Positions 46,330 through 57,100 of a stretch of DNA of 64,000 bases are shown here, piece by piece. The stretch covers positions 98,012 to 162,011 of the forward strand of contig NW_027192206.1 in the NCBI RefSeq assembly GCF_041956535.1. The letters run 5' to 3'. Both the position numbers and the translations under genes were made by a program. The DNA is from Calcarisporiella thermophila CBS 279.70 (taxonomy: Eukaryota > Calcarisporiellomycota). Within the stretch, counting starts at the first letter, position 1; the number at the start of each line of letters is the position of its first letter. The notes beneath the pieces were generated by a model. The model searched no databases. It was not told the DNA's origin and saw only the letters and a list, made by a program, of their open reading frames with translations.

Positions 46330-47000
46330 ATGGTAGAACGCTTTCAAACCTCCTACCTGATGCAGGACCGGCACTCCCCATCTTTCTACTTCAAGCCCTA
46401 CCAAAATTCATGCACCCCCCTCCTGGACCTGTATTCCCACCCGAGCCCTCCCCCGCCCCCACAGACTACCCTTCATGCTCCACAGCCGGCCGAGCCAGCA
46501 TCCATTGCCACCACCTCCTCTCCATCGCAGAATGCTTTCCTCTCCACGCTGGCCGACGGCGCAATACCTTCCCACCTCAAAGCGCAGCCAAAGCCGCAAC
46601 CCCGAGCTGAATTATACACCGTCACCCAGGCGGCCGCTCTGCCCTCCACCGCCGAGAAGGGCATGGGCGGAGCAGGCGCAGGCGTGCCGGTTGTTCCCTC
46701 GAATGCACCCGCCGCCCTCACCACCGAGCAGCCCGACTCGGTCATCGCACCAACCCCCTCGATGCTCGACGAAAATTACCCGCAGCCGTCCACCACGGCC
46801 CAGACGCAGGCGGGCTTCGCCTATCCCCCCGACATGGCCTACATGATGCTGGCGGATGTGTACAATCGGATGCCGCGCGCCGATCGCTCGACAACCCAGC
46901 GCCGCCTTACCCTCCCCATTCTTTCGGTGGATACCTCGCTTCCGCAATCCCCAGCAGGCCCCGAGTCGGCGCCCCCCTCTCAACATCCCCCGCCGCCGCC

Positions 47001-47035
<35 letters not shown>

Positions 47036-47539
47036 CACACCAGCCGCAGCCGCAGCCGCAGCAAGCCCCGCCATCACTACCGCTCTTCGACACTCGCACC
47101 ACCGTTCCAACCACTCTCCCCGCCTCTACTGCCCCTTCAACCCACTATCCCTCATCGAACCCCCCAATGTCAGAGATGCAACAGCAGCGGCGGAGTAGTA
47201 GTTGCAGCAGCGAGGCTGATGAGCCCCAGAAGCAGTGGACCTTCATCAGCTTGCCCGGGATCAATATGCGGAAGCGGCCCCGCCGACGGTACGAGGAAAT
47301 CGAGAGAAACTATTGCTGCACTTGGCCGGGATGCACCAAGGCATACGGCACTCTCAACCATCTCAATGCACATATCCACATGCAAGGTCATGGTGAGAAG
47401 CGGCATCCGTCTGGTAAGTGTTACGGCCCTTCCTTGCCTCCTTCTCTGTCTTCTCACCCTTCCCTTTTCTCCCCCCTCCCCCATTCCAGAGTTCAAGGAG
47501 CTTCGCAAGGTTTGGAAGGAAAAAAAGAACAAGAAATGA
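46330..47539 (+). CDS. C2H2 zinc-finger transcription factor with polyglutamine
   Basis: Exons 46330..47413 and 47490..47539 give 377 aa. Residues 1-300 are Pro/Gln/Ser/Ala-rich and disordered, with an uninterrupted CAG tract (about 11 Gln) near residues 225-235 flanked by PPPPP and QPQPQPQ. A basic NLS-like patch (MRKRPRRRYEE) precedes a single C2H2 finger, YCCTWPGCTKAYGTLNHLNA then HIHMQGHGEKRHPSEFKELR. The TLNHLNAH..MQ.HG.KR.P.EFKE signature is shared by a fungal group of single-finger regulators. The intron lies in the conserved PSE codon; without splicing the protein would end in an unrelated tail. Regulatory targets unknown. Confidence 0.85.
47001..47034 (+). repeat. CAG trinucleotide repeat (polyQ) in the C2H2 gene
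   Basis: A run of consecutive CAG codons encodes the polyglutamine tract of the zinc-finger protein. Pure CAG without CAA interruption is prone to length change by replication slippage. Confidence 0.85.
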
Positions 47540-49779
47540 CAATGTGTTAATTTATTCATATCTGGATATGAATGCCTTTTCTTTATTTCTCCCTTGTTTT
47601 ATGGTTTTTTTTTCTCTTCCATATTTCTCCTTTCTCTTTCCCTCCTCTTTTCTTTTTTACTCGATAATTTTGATACTTTTCTTTTTCATAGTTCCCCTTA
47701 TTCCTATACATAATTTGCCTTCTCTCTATCTCTCCCCCTTCTTTTTTATTATTCATCCTTGTGTGTTGTAAATAGCGGATCGGCCCGCCCCCTCTTTTTT
47801 TTCCTTACATTTATTAAAGACAAACTGTGGTTTTAACTGGACCCTAGGCCCTGCCTTTCTAAGTTGAAGGGATGGAGAGCAGAGAAGGTTGCCCCCCTCC
47901 CGTTGAGAGAAGCGAATTAGAGTTCTCCTGCGTGGCCATGGACGTTTCCAGAGTTTTATTGAAGTCTCGTTTCGGGGTATATTTGATGCGGCTCGGTGTT
48001 CCACAACCAACTTTGCACGCCCTACCTCTGTTATTGAGGAAATGGAGGGTGCTTGAAGAAGCCGGCAACTAGGCCGGTGACCTCGATGCATAAGAAGCAA
48101 TTAAGTCATGAAGATGGAGTTGCACTGAGGCCGTGGCACAAGCTCGATATGGGATTCCGAGGAACCAAGCTCCAAGGTCCGCTTTCCTCCCCGCTTCCAG
48201 GGACACTCGAGCGGAGAGCCACTCGTTCTAAGCCGGTGGCTCCGCCGCCTTTCCCCGCTACGCTCCCAACCCTGCTGTCCCACCACTCCGGCCCATCGCG
48301 CTGGAGCGAAGACGTCACGGAGGGATTTCGGCGCTGTAACCTAGCTCGTGGGAGAGAGGAGAGCCTCCCTCGAGCCCTCTGCCGCTCTCTAAGCAAAAGC
48401 TCGCTCGTGTCTCGGCGATAGAAGGCTTCGCCCCCGAATGAGATTGCAGCTGGATTGCGCACATCTCCACATCACCGCTCTTGGCGGATATGGCCCAATT
48501 ACCCGTGCCTGTAGGGCGACGATTGGGGTTGGCCGTGCACCTCTGGTGCATCATGACCTCAGGGGCAGGAGCTCGCCAATCCGATCTTCTTTGCCGTCAC
48601 ACCGCTAATTGGAGAAATTAAAGATGGCTGAGCTCAATGGGGCAGCTTTCTTTCCTCGGCCGGAAATGGGAAGTCTCGGGAAAAACCTCAGCCCTCCTAC
48701 TCAAAGTATTGAAATGCAGTGGGCTCAGGGCATCGAATAATCAACGAGAACCCGGCTGAATTACATAGGATAGCCAGTGGGTGGGAAAGAATGGCTCGAT
48801 GGTATTGAGCTCCTCCTATACCATGTGGCCGAAATCCCCGCATTTCGTAATACCCTATTGTTGTAGTCCATTCTTCTCCTATGTCAGCTCACCCTTCTCT
48901 CCATTAAGCTTATACCATGTGGCCGAAATCCCCGCATTTCATAATACCCTATTGTTGTAGTCCATTCTTCTCCTATGTCAGCTCACCCTTCTCTCCATTA
49001 AGCTTTATAAAAGCACGCCGATCACAAAGCAGCTAGAATAAGCAAAACACAAAACGCGCTTGCCCTTCTACATAAGAAAGTAGGGTGAATAAAGGTTGGC
49101 ACTGGGACTATCCTCTCGCCCTCCTCCCAGCACGCAGATGAAATATAAAAGACACCCAGCGGTCACTGTAATTTACTTCCTCAAATTGAGAGGAAGGGCT
49201 GTGCTTAACTGTAAATTTTTCTCTTACAGTAAGCTAGAGTCCTTTCCATGGATTTTTTTTTAATTTCGATGGATAATATATGAAGGATGACCCTAAATTG
49301 AATCAAGGGAAGAGTTTAGAGTGCGACTCTATTAACTTTGGTTCAACAAGTTGAACTTTGCATTATAGTCGACGGTAGAGGAAGGGTCAATTACGTAAAG
49401 CTAAAGGTAGTAATGGCACACATAATCCTAGAAATCGTCGATTTTGAAAAAAAAAGAAGAGCTGCCCAATCATCGTTGATGGATAAGTGTTCAATACTTA
49501 GACGCGCTATGGATATAAAACACTTTTTTTATCCAAATTTTCTTAAAGTTCATTCTCCAAAAATTCCCAACACCTCTCTAAGTGACAGTGGCATTTTCAA
49601 GAGGGAGCCCACTACAGCAAGAGCAAAATTGCTTTAGCCTCTAGATTCTGAGTTTTGACTAAAGATTTTATCTGTACTTTTAAAACTCGATATTGCAGTC
49701 ACACCTCGACTGACGCGTTTAATCCCAAATTTTCTCACGCTCTGCTCTCCATCCCCCCTACAGCCCACCCATCCCCAAC
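47540..49779. other. Long intergenic region
   Basis: T/C-rich 3' region to about 47810. Open frames at 47750-48560 on both strands lack motifs. A 94-bp tandem duplication (48817-49004) is listed separately. CT-rich sequence just before 49780 is the leader of the enoyl-CoA hydratase gene. No gene supported. Confidence 0.5.
48817..49004. repeat. 94-bp direct tandem duplication
   Basis: Two adjacent copies (48817-48910 and 48911-49004), each starting TATACCATGTGGCCGAAATC and ending CTCCATTAAGCT. I see a single difference (G versus A in ATTTCGTAATACC). Near-identity means a recent event. Each copy has CCATGTGGCC and TTGTTGTAGTCC motifs and no ORF. Confidence 0.9.
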
Positions 49780-51002
49780 ATGCGTCTGCTACTTACGACT
49801 CTGACTCGACCCTCCATTCTCTATCCGAATCTCCGTTCTCTGCTTCGCAGCCGCGGAATCAGTACTAGCACGTCTGAATTCTGCACGCTCGAGAGCCTCT
49901 CGGGTGCCGATGGCGGAATCGCGGTGTTGACGATGAATCGCCCTGCGGCCAAGAACGCCATCTCTCGCCAGTTCTTGGGAGAATTCCGGGATATTGTGAG
50001 TCGAATTCGATTTGATGGGTGGGTCTTCGTGATGCCATGGTCAGAGTTTCGAGATCCCTTTTTTTAATAATGCAGTCTCTTGAACATAGGGATGTACGCG
50101 TGCTTGTCTTGCGCAGTCTGGTGGATGGAGTCTTCTGTGCAGGGGCTGATTTAAAGGTGCGTTCGTTTTGAATTTCAGGTGGAATTCTCTGCCATCACAG
50201 ACTGATAGCTTATTTTGCTAAATAAAGGAGCGCGCAACAATGGCTCCGTCAGAAGTATCTCAATTTCTTTATAGTTTACGACAGGCATTCCGTGAGCTCG
50301 AGACCCTGCCTCAACCCACCATTGCCTCCATAGATGGAGCAGCTCTCGGTGGAGGGCTCGAAATGGCGCTTTGCTGCGACCTACGGGTAGTGGGAGCAAA
50401 AGCAAAGGTTGGGCTTCCAGAGACTAAGCTGGCTATCATTCCTGGGTATGTACCCTTCTCTCTCTCTCCGCCCCTATGGTGGTGCCATATTAAAGAGGGC
50501 CGCTCCATCCTTTCCGTTTACTTAGTCCTGGCTAATACATGCGCTTTTTATTTCTTATATACTGTATAGCGCTGGCGGGACGCAAAGATTGAGCCGATTG
50601 ATTGGCCCCGCAAAGGCAAAGGAGCTGATCCTGACGGCACGTATTCTTAATGCGAAGCAGGCAGCTGATACCGGTAAGGAATTTTTTTATTTGGGCAGCT
50701 TAGGAGTATCTTTTGGTGCATACAATTAACGCCTCTGACCCAACCAAGGCATCGCTAATTACGCCGTGGATGAGGAGTCTTCTTTTGAGAAAGCTCTCAG
50801 CCTCTCGCGCGAGATCCTCCCGCAGGGCCCCGTTGCTATCCGGATGGCTAAGCTCGCGGTTGACCGCGGATGTCAGCTTGATATCGACTCCGGACTGGAT
50901 GTGGAACAGGCTTGCTATGCACAAGTGATCCCGACCGAGGATAGATTAGAGGGGCTGCGTGCTTTCAAGGAGAAGAGAGCGCCTGTATATAAGGGTCGTT
51001 AA
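49780..51002 (+). CDS. Mitochondrial enoyl-CoA hydratase/isomerase (AUH-like)
   Basis: Exons 49780..49995, 50076..50156, 50228..50445, 50570..50673, 50749..51002 give 290 aa. The N-terminus [20 protein letters not shown] is a mitochondrial presequence (Arg-rich, no acidic residues, then RSRGISTS). Crotonase landmarks: [52 protein letters not shown] (oxyanion Gly and first catalytic Glu region), [20 protein letters not shown] (second Glu) and [22 protein letters not shown] after GADLK and the [10 protein letters not shown] segment are typical of 3-methylglutaconyl-CoA hydratase (AUH) in leucine breakdown. Activity on other enoyl-CoAs is possible. All splice phases close. Confidence 0.9.
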
Positions 51003-52004
51003 TGTTGGAGAGGCGCACGGAGTTGAATTAGAAATGCATTTTTTTATCTGCATGGATAAATATATATTTTCATTTATTCACGATTCTATGGGGCAGCCTG
51101 TCGGTCGGTTGCACAGTATGAAAGAGTCTGTGGCGACCATTCCAATATGGCTGCCCACTTCCGATGGAAATCCTATTGCCATTATCGAATCCAATCGGCT
51201 GAGAAGCTTCACAAGTTGAAAACAATATTACCTGAAAGGAGAAAGCATAAAATAAGTACAAACAAACCACATCATGCATCCCAGAGTAACCTCGTACGAA
51301 ATCTACCATTGACTTTTAGAGAGACTTGCACATCTCGATCCCACCGGCGGAATAGGAACGCGTTTTTTGGTTGGTCTATTGGCCTTTTCCCCTCCAACTG
51401 GTTTGATCCATCCTCCTTCTCACGAGGCTGGTAGCATCGGCATCCGAGCGAGAGTCTCCTCAACTCCGCCTGATTCAGCGGAAATGTAGACGATTTCCGG
51501 TGTAGATTGGGGCTTTGGCGGCTGCCAGCCAGTGTTCCTCTAGGCTAGCGTATGGGCCATCAACAAAGTTTAGCATGTACGACCTCTCCAAATGATTCAA
51601 CCCCTTGTGCATTTCCAAGGGAGTATTTGTGGGGAGAGCGGAAGGAGGAAGGTCCGAGTAGGGTTGGGGAGGAGCCGAAGCAAGGCCATGCTTGATTCCC
51701 TGCTAGCCACCTACCCCAATCCCATTTAGAACCATTCCCCTTAGGCTTGTATTGGAGGCCATTTGGATTGCGACGGAGAGCGTCCCCTTTCTCGGCCAAT
51801 TTTTCCATCGATGTCTGCGGTAACAGAGCTCGCGCGTATTTAAGGGGGAAAACACGCGAAAAATCGAATTAGCTTAGCTAGTTGGATGAGCTGTGTCACG
51901 TGCGGTTGCGGCGCTTGAATCCAAAAGGTTATTTGGCGTTCCTTTATACATGGAGTATTGAGAGGAGAGGAGAAAGTTCTCATTGGCAGTTCGCCCCACA
52001 CACC
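51003..52004. other. Intergenic
   Basis: 3' region of the hydratase gene and promoter of the next plus-strand gene. Short frames only; nothing recognised. Confidence 0.6.
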
Positions 52005-52845
52005 ATGCCCGCTAAATCATCTTCAGCAAAAGCAAAACAGCAACTCAGGGGCCCCTTCCGCTTCATCACAGCCCCCACCCCGCCCAAAACAAAGGCCCAT
52101 CCATGGCCCATCGGAGGTTACGTATTAATGGCCTTCATCGTGTATCTCTGGTTTTCCATGACGACGACCGAAGCCAAGGTGAGGGGGCTGATCGGGGGGT
52201 TGGTGTTTTCCGTGACAGGTATATAAAAGACGCGTCCGTTTGCGATGGATTCGAACATTGACACGCTGCTCGCTTTTATGCCCCTAGAGTATGTTTTCCA
52301 CATGGTCACGATCGAGAAGGCCGACGGGTCCATCCTAGTGCGCCCCTTCGACAGGCGCTGCCGCAAAGGGCACACGACGTTTGAGCAGTTTTTCATGAAT
52401 GTCTTGACGCTGCCCTTCTTCATCGAGACGTACCAGGCGCTTGTGTGGTTCAAGGTGGTGCGCGCAGTAGCGTTCCCGCTGCTTATCTGGGCCATCGAGA
52501 TCTTTCAGGGGTGAGTGTTGGAGGGTGCTTGACGTGCTTGTTGTTGGATGCGCGGTAACTCGAGAGCAATTCTCGTTTTAGATACGTGCTGATCTACCTG
52601 TACGGCTACAATAAAGCGTGGACCTATAAGGTGAGTGGGCCTGCAGCTGGGCCGCGGATCCGTGTTTATAGCAATCGCCTTACCTGTTTTGCTCGATGGC
52701 ACAGGGAAGCGATGCATTCTTCCACGGCAGCATTAAGCTTTCATTTGGGCCATACTGGGTGCTGATGGGGTTCGTGGTGCAATACTTGCTCTTCCCATTG
52801 CTGCTCCAGACCTCGCGCAACATCGCAAGCAAGCTGGCGTTTTGA
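52005..52845 (+). CDS. Predicted four-helix integral membrane protein
   Basis: Exons 52005..52178, 52230..52510, 52582..52630, 52705..52845 give 214 aa. The Lys-rich N-terminus (MPAKSSSAKAKQQLRGPFRF) precedes hydrophobic segments GGYVLMAFIVYLWFSMTTTE, a central FFMNVLTLPFFIETYQALVW, VVRAVAFPLLIWAIEIFQGY with VLIYLYGYNKAW, and GPYWVLMGFVVQYLLFPLLL. Conserved-looking polar motifs are TRPFAMDSNID, MPLEYVFHMV, DGSILVRPFDRRC and DAFFHGSIKL. The exon 2 acceptor is AAAAG|ACGCG: an upstream CAG (GTGACAG) would place TAA in frame. I do not recognise the family; ER or Golgi residence is a guess from topology. Confidence 0.75.
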
Positions 52846-54132
52846 GCCGCCGAGGGGTCGGAGGCCTGGTTTTGCAGTCCGATTTGGGGGAAAGCGGGTT
52901 GAGGAAAGCCAAACTCTGCGGATGGATTTTATTATTATATAGCGAAAGTTCATTTTTCTCAGCCGGAGTTGCGAAATAAACAAAAAATTAAGCCAAGTGC
53001 GACAGGTATAAAGCAAAACAAGAAAAAAAAACCAAATGCTAGCAAAAAAAAAAGGGGAAAAAGTGGGGAAAAGAAAATGCACTTATGTACACTGAAACAA
53101 TAAGAAATAGCCACGGGCCACACAAAAGTACAGAATTTTTGAAATGAAGTATGAGTATCGTTTGAGAATCGACTCGCGTCTCAAGAACCAAGCCGGTCTT
53201 CCCGGCGTCCCCCCCTGGTCACTGTTTCGGCCGTGGCGGGAGGGGAATGTTAGGCATGGGCGGCCAAGGATCTCTGCTCATGGTGGAGAAGCAATGGGGA
53301 TGCTGGAGGGGGGGGGGGACTGGGTGGAGGGATGGAGAGATGGCAGATGCCAGCAAATGACAAGAATGAAGACGGAAATCTCGAGGAGATAGCCGGAAGT
53401 GCAGCGCAGAACGAGTGCGGGGGTTTATATAGGTGTCAATGGCCCGGCAAGCAGGCGCGGTGGGACAAAGCCGGTCAGTCGACTTGCAGCTGTCTGGTGG
53501 TTCGGCAATGCAAGGAAAACAAAGAATAAACAAAGGGTGATTATGGTTTAGGTTTCAGCAAAACAATCAACAAACGGCCAACATGTTATAGAGCGGTAGT
53601 TTAGTGCCGGAGTTCGCAGGCTTCCCAGGAGCAAAAGAGAATTCAGCACAAGATTTGGCTCCCACTGGAGTGGAGGAGGGCTCGTCATTTGTTTTCCTTC
53701 GGTTGCCTCCTGCTTGCCCTTCATTTCCTCCTTTTTCCTGGGGCCCGAGCACAACCGGAAAACAACCACAAAGTCTCTTTCCTTCCTTTGGCGTTCATAG
53801 GCCGGCTTGGCGTAAAACAACTTTGACATCTCCAGCCACCTTTTGATTTGCTGAAACGAGCCCTCGCGAACGGCGGATAGCCAGGCTGTCCCTCCCCTAT
53901 CCTCCTCCTGTGGCTTCGATTTTTAAACGTCACCTCTGGAAACGTTTTTCAAAGGACGACACACGAACCTTTCCTTCCGATAGAAAGATTATCATTGCAT
54001 CGAGGGGCCGATCCCAAGTTTGGAAGGGCGATTTTATTGACCTAGGAAGCCGATCTCCCCCATCGTTTCTGACTGCGTTTGTACCGCTCTTACCCCTCGC
54101 TTGAATCTCTCACGGTTAATTAATCAGGCAGC
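52846..54132. other. Intergenic
   Basis: No gene supported. Frames at 53144-53530 on both strands are open through GC-rich repeats (G-run at about 53308-53317) and carry no motif. A T/C-rich region precedes the Doa10 first exon. Confidence 0.5.
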
Positions 54133-57100
54133 ATGGATGATGAAGGTAAAAGCTTAATCAGCCATTCCCTTGATCGGCGTCTTTTGTATCCATCATCGCT
54201 GACCTCTGTCCATGCCCGTCCCCCATCGCGTAGTGGACATCTGCCGTGTTTGCCGGTGTGAAGCGACACCAGATCAGCCTCTCTTCCACCCGTGCCGGTG
54301 CAGCGGAAGCATCAAATATGTTCACCAGGACTGCCTGATTGAATGGCTCTCCCATAGCAAGAAGAAGTATTGTGAGCTGTGCAAACACTCATTTGCCTTC
54401 ACTCCCATCTATGCGCCGGACATGCCTGAGACAATACCGATGTTCCTTTTCATGCGGCGAGGCATTCGCCGCGTGCTCTCCGGCATCCTGTTGTTTCTCC
54501 GTGCCTGGCTGGTCATGACGGTGTGGACGGTGGTGTTGCCCTACATCACGGTGTGGGTGTGGCGATTCTATTTCTGGTCGGGGGATAATATAGCGTTTGG
54601 GCTGAATGGTTTGGACCAACCGCCACCTCATGAAACCGATCAAAATGCGACGATGTTTGCCCCCATGCAGAACGTTGTGTCTGAAATGGTCAAGGCTACC
54701 ATTGATCTCATAGTCAAAAACAACAACACTGAAACGCTAGCAATGAAAGAAAGCTACAGCAATATGGCAAGGTAAAATAATACTTTTCACTATATCCGTT
54801 TGTTTGATTTTTTTTATCTTAGATGGATGTGTTCGTCCACTTTTCTCCTTGATTGAAATAGCAAATTTGTTTCGGATTGCTTCGAGGGGCAAATAATCAC
54901 TTGCATTGTGGTTATTGTGTTTGTGGCTGCCTTTTTATTACGCGAGTGGATCATCCAAAACACGCCTGCCGAGCTCGATGGAGTTGCAGAGATGGATCAT
55001 ATTCCAGAGGCTCAGCAAGAGCAGCCCCAGCGGCAAGCACCCGAAGAAAGGGTCCTGTTCGGCAACCGAAATCCGCTGGCTCCTATTCCTCAGCCGGCTC
55101 CAACGGCTGCCCGAGAAAACCAGCACTTACCACCCCCACCCATACCCTCTGATTTCCAACAGGAACGAGCTGACCAGCTGCATCAGCAACGACAGAATCT
55201 ACAGGAACTGATGACCCAGCTCCGAGCCAACGTGCAACCAGCGCAGGCGGCTGATGCGCACGGTCAGGGCAACGGATTCAATTGGACTTCCGCTTCCACT
55301 CCCGACAAGCCTACTGACTCCCAAGACAACCTGGCCAGCTCCGATTTCCGATTCAACTTTTATGCTCCCGCTTCTCGTCAGGGTGACCCCGGCGCTTCTG
55401 GTCCCTCTAGAGCCATATTTACATTCCAAACCTCGCTTAATGGCGGCCAGGGCGGAGTAGCGGGAGAGTCCAATTTGTCGGATCGGCAAAGTAATATCCT
55501 ACCTCGCCCCTCTGTGGCTCTCCTGAATTTGCTAACACGTTTTGCTATTATTCACAGCTTCTACTTCGAATTCACATGCAGGTGTGGACAAAGATGAAAA
55601 GGATGCTGCGCAAAAGCCGTACCGCACGGCCTCTCTATTTATAACGCATCTCCCGGCGGCGCGCTCTAGCGATTCATTAAACTCGCGGTCACCCAACGAA
55701 GCCTCATCTAGGCCAGCCTCCACCTCGGGCGAGCAAACCAGTGCTCCATTCGCTTCGAGCCCTCCCGACTCCTCGAAAAATTTCGTCTTCAACTCAACCC
55801 CACCTTCATCCTCAAACTCAACCCTCAACCAAGGCACTGCTCGCTCTGACAAGCCCACTGAAACATCAGGCACGTTGCGTTTTGATAATGATGAGGCCAG
55901 CAGACCCCGTCCGTTCCGATTCGAGAGCACCCGATCCAACTCGACAGAAGAGGGGCGGCGGGAGAATCAGCCTTCACTCATGCAGCCAGCTTGGGGATTT
56001 GACGAGCTAGCTGCAAAGATTGGCCAGTCCTTGCCACCGGGAACGGAATCTCGCGTCATTAATACTGAACGCGGCCGTGTTATTCGGATAACAAAAGGTT
56101 TCCCGGTAGCAAAGCCTAGCACGCAAAAGGCTAGTGCAGAGGCTGGTGAATCATCAAGGGCCGGGACTGCCGTGGATGAAAAGGAAAATCAGGCGATACG
56201 GAGCGATAAAGACATCCAGCCGGTTTCCAATGCTGACAAGGGCAAGGGGGTGTCGACCCATTCTCAAGCGGTTGACGAGCAACGGGTTCCTGTGAATTCT
56301 GTGCATACACCGATTTCAGAGCCAGATCAGGTGCCCCCCAGCACCACGGGTTTACGCCAACGTATTCCGCATCGGTATCAGGATGATAACCACGAAGCAG
56401 ACGATGAAAACGCTGGCAATAGCGAGAGATGGAGTGATGTCGCTGTAATTGGGGGAGTCACCGACGCGGATAGACACGCGTCTCTGCCTCCACAGCATGT
56501 CCCGATCGCGGCCAACCAAGAGGAAACGTTCTGGCAAAGAATCCAGAGCTGGATGGCCAACAACAACGAGGAGAACGAGCATGAGGAGCACGAGGTTCCT
56601 GAGCAGCACGTCCCTGCCCCCAATGATCATGAGGATGGCTTGTTCCGGTTCCAGGGCGCAGCCCTTGGGCATGAGGACGAGCATGGGTTAGACCATGACA
56701 ATGTCGGAGGAATGGCCGGAGAGGGAGGTCAGCAAGGAATGGATGAGGGCGAGGAGGACGAGGAAGCGGGCGAGGAAGAGGAGGAAGAGGAGGAAATTGC
56801 CGAGGATGACCTCGAGGGGATGTTTGAGGCGATTGGCATCCGTGGTCCGTTATGGATGCTGCTCCAAAACTCCGCCTTGATGGCACTTCTGATCAGTCTG
56901 TGTCTTGGAGCCTCGGTCTTTGTTCCTTACGTGACGGGCAAGACTCTCATCCTGGTATTTATCTAGACATTGCTTTCTGCCGATGAAAAATGACTTATAC
57001 CTATATATTGTCTGCTTGTTGTTTATCCTAGATCAAGCCTTTGAAGCTTATCCAGCTCCCATTGACGCTTACTCAGATTATTACGAACCCAATAGTGGAA

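Noticed and set aside
52217-52229. Acceptor CAG at 52218 for exon 2 of the membrane protein
   Set aside because: It brings an in-frame TAA (ATATAA); AAAAG at 52229 keeps the frame.
53144-53533. Proline- or glycine-rich ORFs on both strands
   Set aside because: Driven by a G-run and GC bias; no supporting motif or partner exon.
54212-54233. ATG 54212 as Doa10 start
   Set aside because: It would place PVPHRV before the RING; splicing 54145 to 54234 gives the conserved MDDEVDICRVCR beginning.
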